Shown: positions 42,080-51,524, counted from the first letter of the stretch. The stretch is DNA of 64,000 bases from Amycolatopsis australiensis (GCF_900119165.1 NZ_FPJG01000006.1:5084001-5148000); one strand, 5' to 3'. Notes: generated from the letters alone by a model not told the origin. Translations and numbers: made by a program.

Positions 42080-45000
42080 ATGGGTGTACGGCGGTGGATC
42101 GAAGGCTGGCCGGTGTACCGGCAGCTGACCGGTCCGGACCGGACAGGGCGCGCCTCCGCCGTCAAATCGGACGGGTCGGAGAAATGGCACGCGCGCACCG
42201 AGGACGCCGACAAGGTCGTCCCGTCCGTGTGCCCCTACTGCGCCGTCGGCTGCGGCCAGAAGGTCTACGTCAAGGACGGCCGCGTCACCCAGATCGAGGG
42301 TGACCCCGACTCGCCGATCTCGCGTGGCAGGCTCTGCCCGAAGGGCTCGGCCAGCAAGCAGCTCGTGACCAGCCCGAGCCGCGTCACCGAAGTCCTCTAC
42401 CGCCGCCCGTACGGCACCGACTGGGAGCGCCTGCCCCTCGACAAGGCGATGGACATGATCGCCGACCGGGTCCTCAAGACCCGCGCCGAGACGTGGCAGG
42501 ACGCCGACGACCAGGGTCGCAAGCTGAACCGCACGCTCGGCTTCGCCAGCCTGGGCGGCGCGACGTTGGACAACGAAGAGAACTACCTGATGAAGAAGCT
42601 GTACACCGCGCTCGGCGCGATACAGATCGAAAACCAGGCCCGTATTTGACACTCCGCCACGGTTCCCGGTCTGGGGACCTCCTTCGGTCGTGGGGGCGCC
42701 ACGACGTTCCAGCAGGACCTCGCCAACGCCGACTGCATCGTCATCCAGGGCTCGAACATGGCCGAGTGTCACCCGGTCGGGTTCCAGTGGGTGATGGAGG
42801 CGAAGGCCCGCGGCGCGAAGATCATCCACGTCGACCCGCGGTTCACCCGCACCAGCGCGGTCTCGCACGTCCACGCGGCGTTGCGGGCCGGGACGGACAT
42901 CGCGTTCCTCGGCGGCCTGATCAACTACGTGCTGGGCAACGAGAAGGACTTCCGCGAGTACGTGCTGGCCTACACGAACGCCGCCGCGATCCTGCGTGAG
43001 GACTTCGCCGACACCGAAGACCTCGACGGGCTGTTCTCCGGCTACGACCCCGAGCGGCGCCAGTACGACATGGCGTCCTGGGAATACGAGGGCGCGCCGA
43101 CGGTGCCCGCGTCCGGGTCGGCCGACCCGGAGCAGCCGGGCGAGCCGGGCTCGGAGCACCACCACGGCGGCGAGGGCCACCAGAGCACGGCCCGGGCCGA
43201 CACCTACGGCAGCGGTGGGGCGGCGGTCGGCGGCAAGCCGAAGACCGACGAGACGCTGCAGCACCCGCGGTGCGTGTACCAGGTGCTGAAGCGCCACTTC
43301 GCGCGCTACACGCCCGAGCTGGTCGCCGACGTCTGCGGCCTGCCGGTGGCGCAGTTCCACGAGATCGCCGAGGCGATCACGGCGAACTCGGGCCGCGACC
43401 GGACGACGGCGTGGGTGTACTCGGTGGGCTGGACCCAGCACACCGTCGGCGCGCAGTACATCCGCACCGCGTCGATCCTGCAGACCCTGCTCGGCAACAT
43501 CGGCCGCCCCGGCGGCGGCATCCTCGCGCTGCGCGGCCACGCCAGCATCCAGGGCTCCACCGACATCCCGACGCTGTTCAACCTGCTGCCCGGCTACATC
43601 CCGATGCCGCACGCACACCAGCACCAGAGCCTCGACGAGTTCGTCGCCGCGGACGCGGGCAAGACCGGCTTCTGGGGCAACATGCGCTCGTACACGGTCA
43701 GCCTGCTCAAGTCCTACTGGGGCGACTCGGCCCGGCCGGACAACGACTTCCGGTTCGACTACCTGCCGCGGCTCACCGGCGACCACGGCACGTACGCGAC
43801 CGTGCAGCAGCAGATCGCGGGCGAGTGCAAGGGCTACTTCCTGGTCGGCGAGAACCCGGCGGTCGGCTCGGCCAACGGCAAGTTCCAGCGGCTCGGCCTG
43901 GGCAACCTCGACTGGCTCGTCGTGCGCGACCTGCAGCTGATCGAGAGCGCGACGTTCTGGAAGGACGGCCCGGAGATCGAAACCGGCGAGCTGAAGCCGG
44001 AGGAGATCGGCACCGAGGTCTTCTTCCTGCCCGCCGCCGCGCACACCGAGAAGGACGGCAGCTTCACCAACACCCAGCGGCTCCTGCAGTGGCACCACAA
44101 GGCCGTCGAGCCGCCCGGTGACGCCCGCAGCGAGCTCTGGTTCTACTACCACCTTGGCCGGCTCATCCGCGAGCGGATCGGCGACGACCCGCGCGACGCG
44201 CCGATCCGCGACCTCACCTGGAGCTACCCGACCGAGGGCCCGACCGGCGACCCCAGCGCGGAGTCCGTGCTCGCGGAGATCAACGGCCACGGCCCGGACG
44301 GCCCGCTCTCGGCGTACACGCAGCTGAAGGACGACGGCTCGACCGCCTGCGGCTGCTGGATCTACTGCGGTGTCCGCGCGGACGGCAAGAACCACGCGGC
44401 GAACCGGCAGCCCGGCCCCGAACAGGACTGGGTCGCGGCGGGCTGGGCCTGGGCGTGGCCGGCGAACCGCCGGATCCTCTACAACCGCGCGTCGGCCGAC
44501 CCGGACGGCAAGCCGTGGAGCGAGCGGAAGAAGCTGCTCAGCTGGGACGCCGGACAGGGCAAGTGGGTCGGCCCGGACGTGCCGGACTTCGAGCCGGCGA
44601 AGGCACCGGACTACGAGCCGCCGGAGGGCGCGAAGGCACAGGACGCGCTGAGCGGGCGGGACCCGTTCATCATGCAGACCGACGGCAAGGCCTGGCTCTA
44701 CGTCCCGGCCGGGCTGGCCGACGGCCCGCTGCCCGCGCACTACGAGCCGTTCGAAAGCCCGGTCGGCAACGCGCTCTACGGGCAGCAGGTGTCACCGACG
44801 CGGCAGACGCTGGAGAGCCCGGCGAACCCGTACAACCCGTCCCGCAGCGAGGTCTACCCGTACGTGTTCACCACCTACCGGCTGACCGAGCACCACACCG
44901 CGGGCGGGATGAGCCGGACGCTGCCGTACCTGTCGGAGCTGCAGCCGGAGTTCTTCTGCGAGGTGTCGCCGGCGCTGGCCGCCGAACGCGGCCTCGAGAA

Positions 45001-45307
45001 CGGCGGCTGGGCGACGATCGTCTCGGCGCGCACGGCGATCGAGGCCCGCGTGCTGGTGACCGACCGCGTGAAGCCGCTGAAGGTCCGCGGCCGGACGATC
45101 CACCAGATCGGCCTGCCCTACCACTGGGGCACGAACGGCCTGTCGCGCGGCGACGCGGCCAACGACCTGCTGTCGATCGTGATGGACCCGAACGTGCACA
45201 TCCAGGAGGCCAAGGCGGCCACCTGCGACATCCGGCCGGGACGGCGGCCGCGCGGCGCCGCGCTGCCGGCCATGGTCGAGGAGTACCGGAGGCGAGCCGA
45301 TGGCTGA
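42080..45307 (+). CDS. fdnG: Formate dehydrogenase catalytic subunit, selenoprotein (UGA at 42647-42649 = Sec190)
   Basis: A 1,075-residue molybdo- or tungsto-bis-MGD enzyme oxidising formate to CO2. Read through the single in-frame TGA, the sequence runs ENQARI-Sec-HSATVPGLG, exactly the active-site context of selenocysteine formate dehydrogenases. The N-terminal [4Fe-4S] motif is Cys51, Cys54, Cys58 and Cys86 (CPYCAVGC, then RLCPKG). A low-complexity His/Gly/Glu linker lies about residues 345-385, and the C-terminal molydopterin-dinucleotide domain closes the protein. No Tat signal is seen: MGVRRW lacks a hydrophobic stretch, so the catalytic side is probably cytoplasmic. Its stop overlaps the next start by eight bases. 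Confidence 0.95.
42647..42685 (+). promoter_or_regulatory. Bacterial SECIS element with UGA Sec codon
   Basis: Eleven bases after the TGA begins a 7-bp hairpin, GGTTCCC-GGTCT-GGGGACC (42661-42679). The five-base apical loop GGTCU is the one SelB recognises in E. coli fdhF, and the 11-base distance equals that of fdhF as I remember it. Confidence 0.85.
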
Positions 45308-46121
45308 GTACGGCACGCAGCCCCGGATGGGGTTCTTCACCGACACGTCGGTGTGCATCGGCTGCAAGGCCTGCGAAGTGGCGTGCAAGGAGTGGAACGG
45401 CGTGCCGGACCGGGGCGAGCTCGACCTGCTCGGCTCGTCCTACGACAACACCGGCGCGCTGGGCGCCGACAGCTGGCGGCACGTCGCGTTCGTCGAGCAG
45501 CCCGCGGTGGACCTCGGGATGCCGTCGGTCGGCGCGCCCGGCCAGGACGACCCCGGCGTGCGCTGGCTGATGTCCAGCGACGTCTGCAAGCACTGCACGC
45601 ACGCCGCCTGCCTCGACGTCTGCCCGACCGGTTCGCTGTTCCGCACCGAGTTCGGCACCGTCGTGGTGCAGCAGGACATCTGCAACGGCTGCGGCTACTG
45701 CGTGCCGGCGTGCCCGTACGGCGTCATCGAAAAGCGCGAGAGCGACGGCCGCGCGTTCAAGTGCACCCTCTGCTACGACCGGCTGGGCGCCGGCCTGGAA
45801 CCGGCGTGCGCCAAGGCGTGCCCGACCGACTCGATCCAGTTCGGCGAGCTGGAGCAGCTGCGGGAGCGGGCCGACGAGCGGGTCCGCGACCTGCACGAGT
45901 CCGGCGTGCCGCAGGCGCGGCTCTACGGCCGCGACCCGGACGACGGGGTCGGCGGCGACGGCGCGTTCTTCCTGCTGCTGGACGAGCCCGAGGTCTACGG
46001 GCTGCCGCCGGACCCGGTGGTCACGACCCGGGACCTCCCGGCGATGTGGAAGCGGGCGGCGGTGACGGCCGCCGGCGTGGCGGTGGCGCTCGCGGCGTCG
46101 TTCCTGGGGCGGCGCCGGTGA
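45300..46121 (+). CDS. fdnH: Formate dehydrogenase iron-sulfur subunit
   Basis: A 273-residue electron-transfer subunit with four ferredoxin-type clusters: CIGCKACEVACKEW, CKHCTHAACLDVCPTG, CNGCGYCVPACPYG and CTLCYDRLGAGLEPACAKACPT. A C-terminal hydrophobic helix (AAVTAAGVAVALAASFLG) anchors it to the membrane next to the NrfD-like subunit. It overlaps fdnG by eight bases and the next gene by four. Confidence 0.93.
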   Translation: MAEYGTQPRMGFFTDTSVCIGCKACEVACKEWNGVPDRGELDLLGSSYDNTGALGADSWRHVAFVEQPAVDLGMPSVGAPGQDDPGVRWLMSSDVCKHCTHAACLDVCPTGSLFRTEFGTVVVQQDICNGCGYCVPACPYGVIEKRESDGRAFKCTLCYDRLGAGLEPACAKACPTDSIQFGELEQLRERADERVRDLHESGVPQARLYGRDPDDGVGGDGAFFLLLDEPEVYGLPPDPVVTTRDLPAMWKRAAVTAAGVAVALAASFLGRRR

Positions 46122-47041
46122 GCCCGCGCCGCGAACGGGCGATGGTCGAGCCCGCCGAGTTCCGCTCGTACTACGGCAGGCCGATCCTCAAGGAACCGGC
46201 CTGGAAGCAGCCGGACGTGCCGCTCTACCTGTTCCTCGGCGGTGCGGCGGGTGCGTCGGCGACGATGGCGGCGCTCGCCGACGTGACCGGGCGGCCGGGC
46301 CTGGCCCGCGTCGGCAGGCTCGTCGCTTCGGGTGGCTCGCTCGCCAGCGTGGCGGCGCTGATCCACGATCTCGGCAAGCCGTTGCGGTTCCTGCACATGC
46401 TGCGGGTGCTGAAGCCGACGTCGCCGCTTTCGGTGGGGTCGTGGATCCTGTCGCCGTTCTCGGGCCTGGCGGCGGTGGCCGCGGCGTCGGAGGTGACCGG
46501 GCGGCTGCCGCTGGCCGGACGGCTGGCCGGGGCGGGCGCGGGCGTGCTGGGCCCGGCCATGTGCACGTACACGGCGGTGCTGCTGGCGGACACGGCGACG
46601 CCGTCGTGGCACGAAGCCCACGGGACGCTCCCGGTGCTGTTCGCGGGCAGCGCGGTGACCAGCGGCGCGGGCGCGGCCCTGCTGGCGGCTCCGGCGGGCG
46701 AGACCGGCCCGGCGGTGCGCGCGGGCGTGGCCGGGGCGGTCGCCGAGCTGGTGGCCGCGCGGCACCTGGAGACCGGCCTGGGCCTGGCTTCGGAGCCGTA
46801 CCGCACGGGACGCGCAGGCAAGCTTCTCAAGGCGGCCAAGGCGCTCACGGCGGCGGGGGCGGGACTGTCACTGGTGGCCCGGCGCCACCGGGCGGCCGGA
46901 ATGCTGGCGGGCGCGGCCTACCTCGCGTCGGGGCTGTGCACGCGGTTCGGGGTCTACGCCGCCGGGGTCGAGTCCACAAGGGACCCGAAGTACGTCGTGG
47001 TGCCCCAGCGGGAGCGGGTCAGGCAGCGGGAAGGCCGCTGA
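46118..47041 (+). CDS. nrfD: NrfD/PsrC-type membrane subunit of formate dehydrogenase
   Basis: A 307-residue integral membrane protein of the NrfD family with about eight transmembrane helices, starting MSPRRERAMVEPAEFRSYYG and PDVPLYLFLGGAAGASATMAALAD. It should pass electrons from the iron-sulfur subunit to menaquinone. GTG 46118 overlaps the preceding stop as GTGA. It is the last gene of the operon; a hairpin follows. Confidence 0.9.
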   Translation: MSPRRERAMVEPAEFRSYYGRPILKEPAWKQPDVPLYLFLGGAAGASATMAALADVTGRPGLARVGRLVASGGSLASVAALIHDLGKPLRFLHMLRVLKPTSPLSVGSWILSPFSGLAAVAAASEVTGRLPLAGRLAGAGAGVLGPAMCTYTAVLLADTATPSWHEAHGTLPVLFAGSAVTSGAGAALLAAPAGETGPAVRAGVAGAVAELVAARHLETGLGLASEPYRTGRAGKLLKAAKALTAAGAGLSLVARRHRAAGMLAGAAYLASGLCTRFGVYAAGVESTRDPKYVVVPQRERVRQREGR

Positions 47042-47089
47042 AAGCCGCCCGGGCCGTTGATGCCCGTGCCGCGGCAGACCACAGGCGGA

Positions 47090-47119
47090 AGCCGCACCCC
47101 GGCGGACCGGGGTGCGGCT
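47090..47119. terminator. Strong bidirectional hairpin terminator
   Basis: Perfect 13-bp stem (AGCCGCACCCCGG / CCGGGGTGCGGCT) with a CGGA loop between the formate dehydrogenase operon and the convergent CsbD gene; it can serve both. Confidence 0.75.
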
Positions 47120-47132
47120 GTGGCGGGACGCG

Positions 47133-47315
47133 TCAGTCCTTGTTCGTCACGCCCTTGACGGCGTCCTTGACCTTCTCGCCTGCCTGCTTCAGCGAGCCCT
47201 TGGCCTGGTCGGACTTGCCTTCGGCCTGCCACTGCTCGTTGCCGGTGGCGTCGCCGACGGCCTCCTTGGCCCGGCCCTTGAGCTCTTCGCCCTTGTTTTC
47301 CAGCTTGTCGTTCAT
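47133..47315 (-). CDS. CsbD family stress protein
   Basis: A 60-residue hydrophilic protein, MNDKLENKGEELKGRAKEAV and on, with the CsbD repeat pattern (GDATGNEQWQAEGKSDQAKG, then KQAGEKVKDAVKG). CsbD was named for SigB control in Bacillus. The function is unknown; it is a general-stress marker. A well-matched SigB-type promoter lies upstream and a strong terminator downstream. Confidence 0.9.
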   Translation of the reverse strand: MNDKLENKGEELKGRAKEAVGDATGNEQWQAEGKSDQAKGSLKQAGEKVKDAVKGVTNKD

Positions 47316-47382
47316 GAGGTGCACCTTTCGTCGCGGCGACATTTCCGGTTCGGCCAGTCGCCAAAAGGGCCTTGACATCGGA

Positions 47383-47407
47383 GTACCCACTCGTCCGGGG
47401 CGTACAC
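47383..47407 (-). promoter_or_regulatory. SigB/SigF-type promoter of the CsbD gene
   Basis: On the minus strand GTGT and GGGTAC are 15 bases apart, 67 bases upstream of the ATG at 47315, between that gene and the antiporter operon's end. CsbD genes are classic SigB targets. Confidence 0.6.
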
Positions 47408-47408
47408 A

Positions 47409-49199
47409 TCAGAGCCACACGAGTGCGGTGAGCGCCGTCACCCCCACCAGGAGCCACGCGACGTAGTCCCCGACGTGCCCCGAATGACCGCGGTGCAGAC
47501 CGTCGAGCGCCGCTTCGACCGGCCGCGGCCAGGACGGCAGCCGGTGCGGCCAGAGCGCCGCCGCCGCGAGCGCGACGGCCAGCAGCACGGTGAGGCCGCC
47601 GGTCAGCAGGCCGGTCGCGGTCCACTCCGCGTCCACCGCGGGCAGCATCCCGGGCGCGCCCACGGCCGGCAGGACGTCGTGCAGGTAGCCGCCGCGGTCG
47701 GCGTCCTGCCGCCCGGCCGCGACGGCGACGTCCCGCAGCCACGGGACCGCGAGCGCGGCCGCCAGCACCGCGACGATCGCGCCCGTCATCGTCGCCGGCG
47801 TGCGCGCGATCCGGTTCCCCGTCTCGGGTTCCTCGTTCGTGCCGGGCGTCCGGTCGCCGTCGTCGCGCCGCGGTGGCCGGCCCAGTCCGAAGTAGACACC
47901 CAGCCCGGCGCGCAGCACCGCGGCCGCGGTGACCGCCGTGACGGCCACGGACACCACCACCAGCCAGCCGTGGCCGGTCCGCCCGAGCGCGTGGCCGGCG
48001 ACATCGCTGCCGAACGCGACGCCGAACGGCGGCAGCCCGGCCAGCACCAGCGCCGCCAGCACGAACAGCCCGCCCTCCAGCCGGGAATGCCCGCACTTGC
48101 CGAACAGCTCGTCCTCGTCGACGCTGCCGTAGCGGTCCTTCAGCACCCCGGTGAGCAGGAACAGCGCCGCCTTGGCCCCGGCGTGCCCGGCCACGGCCAG
48201 CACGAACCCCGCGGTCGCTTCGCCGTCGGCGGCGGCCAGGCCGCACAGGAACAACCCGGTGTGCGCGATGGTCGAGTAGGCCAGCAGCCGTTTCAGGTGG
48301 CGCTGGGTGAAGCACAGGACGGCGCCGAGCAGCGCGCTCGCCACGCCGAGCACCACCAGCACCCGCGCGAACGAGCCGTCGTCGAGCACGCCGCCGAACA
48401 CCGTCCGCCGCACCCGCAGCACGCCGTAGACGCCCAGCTCCACCATGACGCCGGAAAAGAGCACGCACACCGGCGTCGGCGCGACCGCGTGCGCGTCGGC
48501 GAGCCAGAAGTGGAACGGCACCGCCGCGGCCTTGACCAGCAACCCGGTGCAGACGAGCACGAACGCGGCGAGCACCAGCGCGTCGGCGGGCTTCCCGTCG
48601 AGGGCGACGCCGAGCTGCGCCAGGCCGAGCTGCCCGCCGCGCGCGTAGAGCAGCCCGATGCCCATCAGCGAGAAGTACGCGCCGAGCGAGTTCACGACCC
48701 CGAAGTTGAGCGCGCCCTGGACCGAGTCGGCCTCCTCGACGCGGTAGCCGGTGAGCGCGTAGGCGACGCCGCTCATCAGCTCGAAGAAGACGAAGAGGGT
48801 GAACAGGTCGCCGGTGAGCAGGAACCCGAGCATGCCGGTGAGGAACAGCAGCATCATCGCGTGGTAGCGGGCTTCGACGGCCTCGAAGTAGTGCCAGCTG
48901 TACAGCAGCGCGCACGTCGTGAGGAACGACGCCAGCAGCGCCAGGGTCGTGTTGAGGCCGTCGGCGGCCAGGACGATGCCGAGCGACCGCGCGCCGTCCG
49001 GCCGGTGCCCGCCGAGCCAGCTCACCACCCGGCCGTGCTGCACGGCCACGAGCAGCACCGCGGTCAGGACCGTGACCGCGAGCGCCGCGGCGGTCGCGAC
49101 GACGTCGGCCGCCACCCGCGGCAGCTTCGGGCCGATCCCGAGCAGCAGGCACGCGGCCAGCAGCGGGACGGCGACGACGAGGGACGGCAGCGCGTTCAT
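47409..49199 (-). CDS. mrpD: MrpD/NuoM-type proton-translocating antiporter subunit
   Basis: A 596-residue membrane protein with about 14-16 helices, of the complex-I/Mrp antiporter family. The key Glu (FFELMSGVAYALTGYRV) and Lys (VKAAAVPFHFWLADAHAVAPTPVCVLFSG) segments are present, as is the TQRHLKRLLAYSTIAHTGLF stretch with the broken-helix Lys/His. It is the last gene of the minus-strand antiporter operon and should exchange Na+ or K+ for H+. Confidence 0.88.
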   Translation of the reverse strand: MNALPSLVVAVPLLAACLLLGIGPKLPRVAADVVATAAALAVTVLTAVLLVAVQHGRVVSWLGGHRPDGARSLGIVLAADGLNTTLALLASFLTTCALLYSWHYFEAVEARYHAMMLLFLTGMLGFLLTGDLFTLFVFFELMSGVAYALTGYRVEEADSVQGALNFGVVNSLGAYFSLMGIGLLYARGGQLGLAQLGVALDGKPADALVLAAFVLVCTGLLVKAAAVPFHFWLADAHAVAPTPVCVLFSGVMVELGVYGVLRVRRTVFGGVLDDGSFARVLVVLGVASALLGAVLCFTQRHLKRLLAYSTIAHTGLFLCGLAAADGEATAGFVLAVAGHAGAKAALFLLTGVLKDRYGSVDEDELFGKCGHSRLEGGLFVLAALVLAGLPPFGVAFGSDVAGHALGRTGHGWLVVVSVAVTAVTAAAVLRAGLGVYFGLGRPPRRDDGDRTPGTNEEPETGNRIARTPATMTGAIVAVLAAALAVPWLRDVAVAAGRQDADRGGYLHDVLPAVGAPGMLPAVDAEWTATGLLTGGLTVLLAVALAAAALWPHRLPSWPRPVEAALDGLHRGHSGHVGDYVAWLLVGVTALTALVWL

Positions 49200-49203
49200 C
49201 GGC

Positions 49204-49548
49204 TCAGCCGCGCAGCGCGCGCAGCTCGTCGGGGTCGACCGTCCCGTGCCGCTTGGCGATCTGGATGGTCAGGGCGAGCAGCAGCGCGGTGATCGTCGCC
49301 GACACGACGATGTCGGTCAGCGTCATCGCCTGCACCATCGGGTCGACGACGGGCTGCCGCTGGTCCTGCGCCACGATCGGCGCACCGGCGTCGCGCTGGT
49401 AGCCGATGCCCAGCAGCAGCACGTACGTCCCGGCCTGGGCCACCGAGAGCGAGACGACGGTGTGGACGAGGTGCCTGCTGCGCACGATGCCCGCCGCGCC
49501 GGCCAGCAGCAGCCAGCCCGCGACGCAGTAGCAGGCGAGGCCGGTCAC
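49204..49548 (-). CDS. mrpC: MrpC/NuoK-type antiporter subunit
   Basis: A 114-residue three-helix membrane protein: VAGWLLLAGAAGIV, VVSLSVAQAGTYVLLLGIGY and LTDIVVSATITALLLALTIQIAKR, the NuoK-like pattern with the conserved TDIVVSATxTAL. GTG 49548 overlaps the preceding stop as GTGA. Confidence 0.85.
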   Translation of the reverse strand: MTGLACYCVAGWLLLAGAAGIVRSRHLVHTVVSLSVAQAGTYVLLLGIGYQRDAGAPIVAQDQRQPVVDPMVQAMTLTDIVVSATITALLLALTIQIAKRHGTVDPDELRALRG

Positions 49549-50279
49549 GTGCCCTCCGCCGGGATCAGGGCCTGGTCGAGGAACCGGGACAGCAGCACCA
49601 CGAACCCGGCCGTCACCTCGATGCCGATCAGGACGCTCAGCACCGGCACGGTCCCGGCCGACAGCAGCGACCCGAACCGGCCCGTCGGCAGCACGTTGGC
49701 CAGGAACGCCCCGCCGGCGAGCAGCCCGGTGAGGCCGGTGACGACGTACAGGCCGGTCGCCGCCGCCTCGGCGTACTCGCACCAGTCGATCGGGCGCAGC
49801 CGCACGAGCGCCGGGTAGCTGCCGGAGACGTAGAGCAGGTGCCAGCCGGTGGCCAGCACGACGCCGCCCTGGAAGCCGCCGCCGGGGGTGAGGTGGCCGT
49901 GCGCCACCACGTCGATGCCGAGCAGCAGCGTCACCGGCAGGACGACGTAGCCGGCGAGCTTGACCACGGGCAGCACGTGCCCGTGCTGGGGCCGCAGCCG
50001 CTTCCGTTCCGCCGGGGACGGCTGCAGCAGCGACAGCGCGCCCACGACGGCCGCGGCGACGATCGTCTCCTCACCCAGCGTGTCCAGCGCGCGCAGGTCG
50101 AAGTTGACCGAAGACACCAGGTTCGGCGTCGCCCGCGCGATCGCGGCGGGCAGCGCGAGGTCGCGGTAGCCGTGCAGGGCGCCGCCGAACTCGGGCATCC
50201 GCAGGAACGCGGTGACGAGCAGCACGGCGACGCCGAGCACGCCGGCCGCGCCCAGCCACGTCCGCGCCCGCCGCGTCAC
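49545..50279 (-). CDS. mrpB: MnhB-related antiporter subunit
   Basis: A 244-residue membrane protein. The N-terminal helix and loop (about residues 1-75) resemble the linker between MrpA and MrpB (DTLGEETIVAAAVVGALSLL), followed by the MnhB domain: GHGHLTPGGGFQGGVV (here AHGHLTPGGGFQGG) and four helices. It is coupled by GTGA overlaps on both sides. Confidence 0.83.
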   Translation of the reverse strand: MTRRARTWLGAAGVLGVAVLLVTAFLRMPEFGGALHGYRDLALPAAIARATPNLVSSVNFDLRALDTLGEETIVAAAVVGALSLLQPSPAERKRLRPQHGHVLPVVKLAGYVVLPVTLLLGIDVVAHGHLTPGGGFQGGVVLATGWHLLYVSGSYPALVRLRPIDWCEYAEAAATGLYVVTGLTGLLAGGAFLANVLPTGRFGSLLSAGTVPVLSVLIGIEVTAGFVVLLSRFLDQALIPAEGT

Positions 50280-50512
50280 CGCCCGCCCACCTTCCGGATC
50301 GTGAGCAGCACGATCAGCGGCACCACGGCCGAGCCGACGGCCAGCTCCGACAGCGCGACGTCCGGGGCCTGCAGCGTGACGAACAGCAGCGCCAGGCAGA
50401 GGCTGAACACCGAGAGCGTGATGGCCTGCCGCCGCGGGTCGGACGTGGCCACCACCGCGAACCCCGCGACGGCGACGAAGGCGAGGGCGACGAGCTGCAG
50501 GACCGTCGTCAC
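50276..50512 (-). CDS. MbhD-like DUF4040 antiporter subunit
   Basis: A 78-residue three-helix protein with the DUF4040/MbhD pattern LFVTLQAPDVALSELAVGSAVVPLIVLLTIRK, which is the C-terminal part of MrpA in standard operons. Here it is a separate gene, overlapping both neighbours by four bases. Confidence 0.83.
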   Translation of the reverse strand: MTTVLQLVALAFVAVAGFAVVATSDPRRQAITLSVFSLCLALLFVTLQAPDVALSELAVGSAVVPLIVLLTIRKVGGR

Positions 50513-50808
50513 GACGGCAGGTCCTCGTCGATGACGCCCTGCCGCCGCGCCTCGATCCGGCCGACGGCCGACTGCAGCACCGGGCCGGTCACGGCGAGCA
50601 GCACGGCGGTGAGCAGGATGGCGCCGGAGCCGAGGTTCCAGCCGTTGGCCAGCGCCAGGCCGAGCCCGACGAGCGGCGCGCCCAGCGTGGTCACCGGCGC
50701 GAGCAGGTGCAGCCGGTTGAGCAGCGTGCGCGCCCGCAGCATCGTGCCGGCCGAGACCACGACGACGGCGACGCCGGCGAACACGAGGATCTGCGCGGCC
50801 ACGGTCAT
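50509..50808 (-). CDS. mrpG: MrpG-type antiporter subunit
   Basis: A 99-residue membrane protein of the MnhG/PhaG family: three helices with TMLRARTLLNRLHLLAPVTTLGAPLVGLGLAL. Its ATG overlaps the upstream stop as ATGA. It has a hydrophilic C-terminal tail (RIEARRQGVIDEDLPS). Confidence 0.82.
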   Translation of the reverse strand: MTVAAQILVFAGVAVVVVSAGTMLRARTLLNRLHLLAPVTTLGAPLVGLGLALANGWNLGSGAILLTAVLLAVTGPVLQSAVGRIEARRQGVIDEDLPS

Positions 50809-51059
50809 TCCGTCGTCCCCAGCAGCCGGATGAACACGAGGGTGCCGGCGAAGGCCAGCACGGTCAGCGCGAGCGGCAGGATCACCGCGCTGGACGGCCC
50901 GTAAGCCTGCACGAGCAGCAGCAGGGTCAGCACGGTGACCGGGCCGGCGAGCTGCAGCCCGGCGAGCCGCCCGACCGCGTCGCCCCGCGCGGCCAGCCAC
51001 AGCGCCGGGCCGAGGCCGCCCGCCATGAGCAGCACCGCGGCGACCAGCCAGCCGGTCAC
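50805..51059 (-). CDS. mrpF: MrpF-type antiporter subunit
   Basis: An 84-residue three-helix membrane protein of the MrpF/PhaF type (RLAGLQLAGPVTVLTLLLLVQ, LPLALTVLAFAGTLVFIRLL). The usual conserved Asp before the second helix is present near RGDAVGR. Overlaps both neighbours by four bases. Confidence 0.8.
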   Translation of the reverse strand: MTGWLVAAVLLMAGGLGPALWLAARGDAVGRLAGLQLAGPVTVLTLLLLVQAYGPSSAVILPLALTVLAFAGTLVFIRLLGTTE

Positions 51060-51514
51060 CGGCGCACCTCGTCCAGCACCCGGGAGCCGCCGTCGAGCAG
51101 CCGGTGGACGACCAGCTCGCGGTCACCCGGCGGGGTGGCGACGACCATCGTCCCCGGCGTGCTGCCGACGACGACGGCCGCGCAGGCCGCCCGGGCGTCC
51201 TGCACCGCGCCCGGCTCGTCCGGCAGGCTCGCGGTGTCGAACCGGCCCGCCCGCGGGTGGCGCACCACCTCCGCCACGGCCCGCACCGACTCGCGGACGG
51301 CGGTGCCGGGCACGGCGAGCGGCCAGCGTGCCCACCGCGCCCGTGGCCGCCACGCCCCGCCGACGGCCCGGCGCGCGGCACGGGCGGCGAACGCGCACGG
51401 CACCGCGGCGACGCCCGCGGCCACGATCTCGGGCAGCGACGGCGTCGACAGCGTCAAGACCCACAGGCCGGTCAGGCCGGCCCACCACGGCAGCACCTCG
51501 GATGTCACCCGCAC
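51056..51514 (-). CDS. mrpE: MrpE-type antiporter subunit
   Basis: A 152-residue protein of the MnhE family. Two N-terminal helices precede a soluble part with GRFDTASLPDEPGAVQDARAACAAVVVGSTPGTMVV, matching the family's SITLTPGT-like motif. It is the first gene of the seven-gene operon. A SigB-type promoter ends ten bases before its GTG. Confidence 0.83.
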   Translation of the reverse strand: MRVTSEVLPWWAGLTGLWVLTLSTPSLPEIVAAGVAAVPCAFAARAARRAVGGAWRPRARWARWPLAVPGTAVRESVRAVAEVVRHPRAGRFDTASLPDEPGAVQDARAACAAVVVGSTPGTMVVATPPGDRELVVHRLLDGGSRVLDEVRR

Positions 51515-51524
51515 GCCACGCGGG

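Noticed and set aside
42647..42649. TGA as a true stop dividing formate dehydrogenase into two genes
   Set aside because: The context matches the Sec site of the family, a SECIS hairpin follows, the frame continues unchanged, and the full Sec machinery is adjacent.
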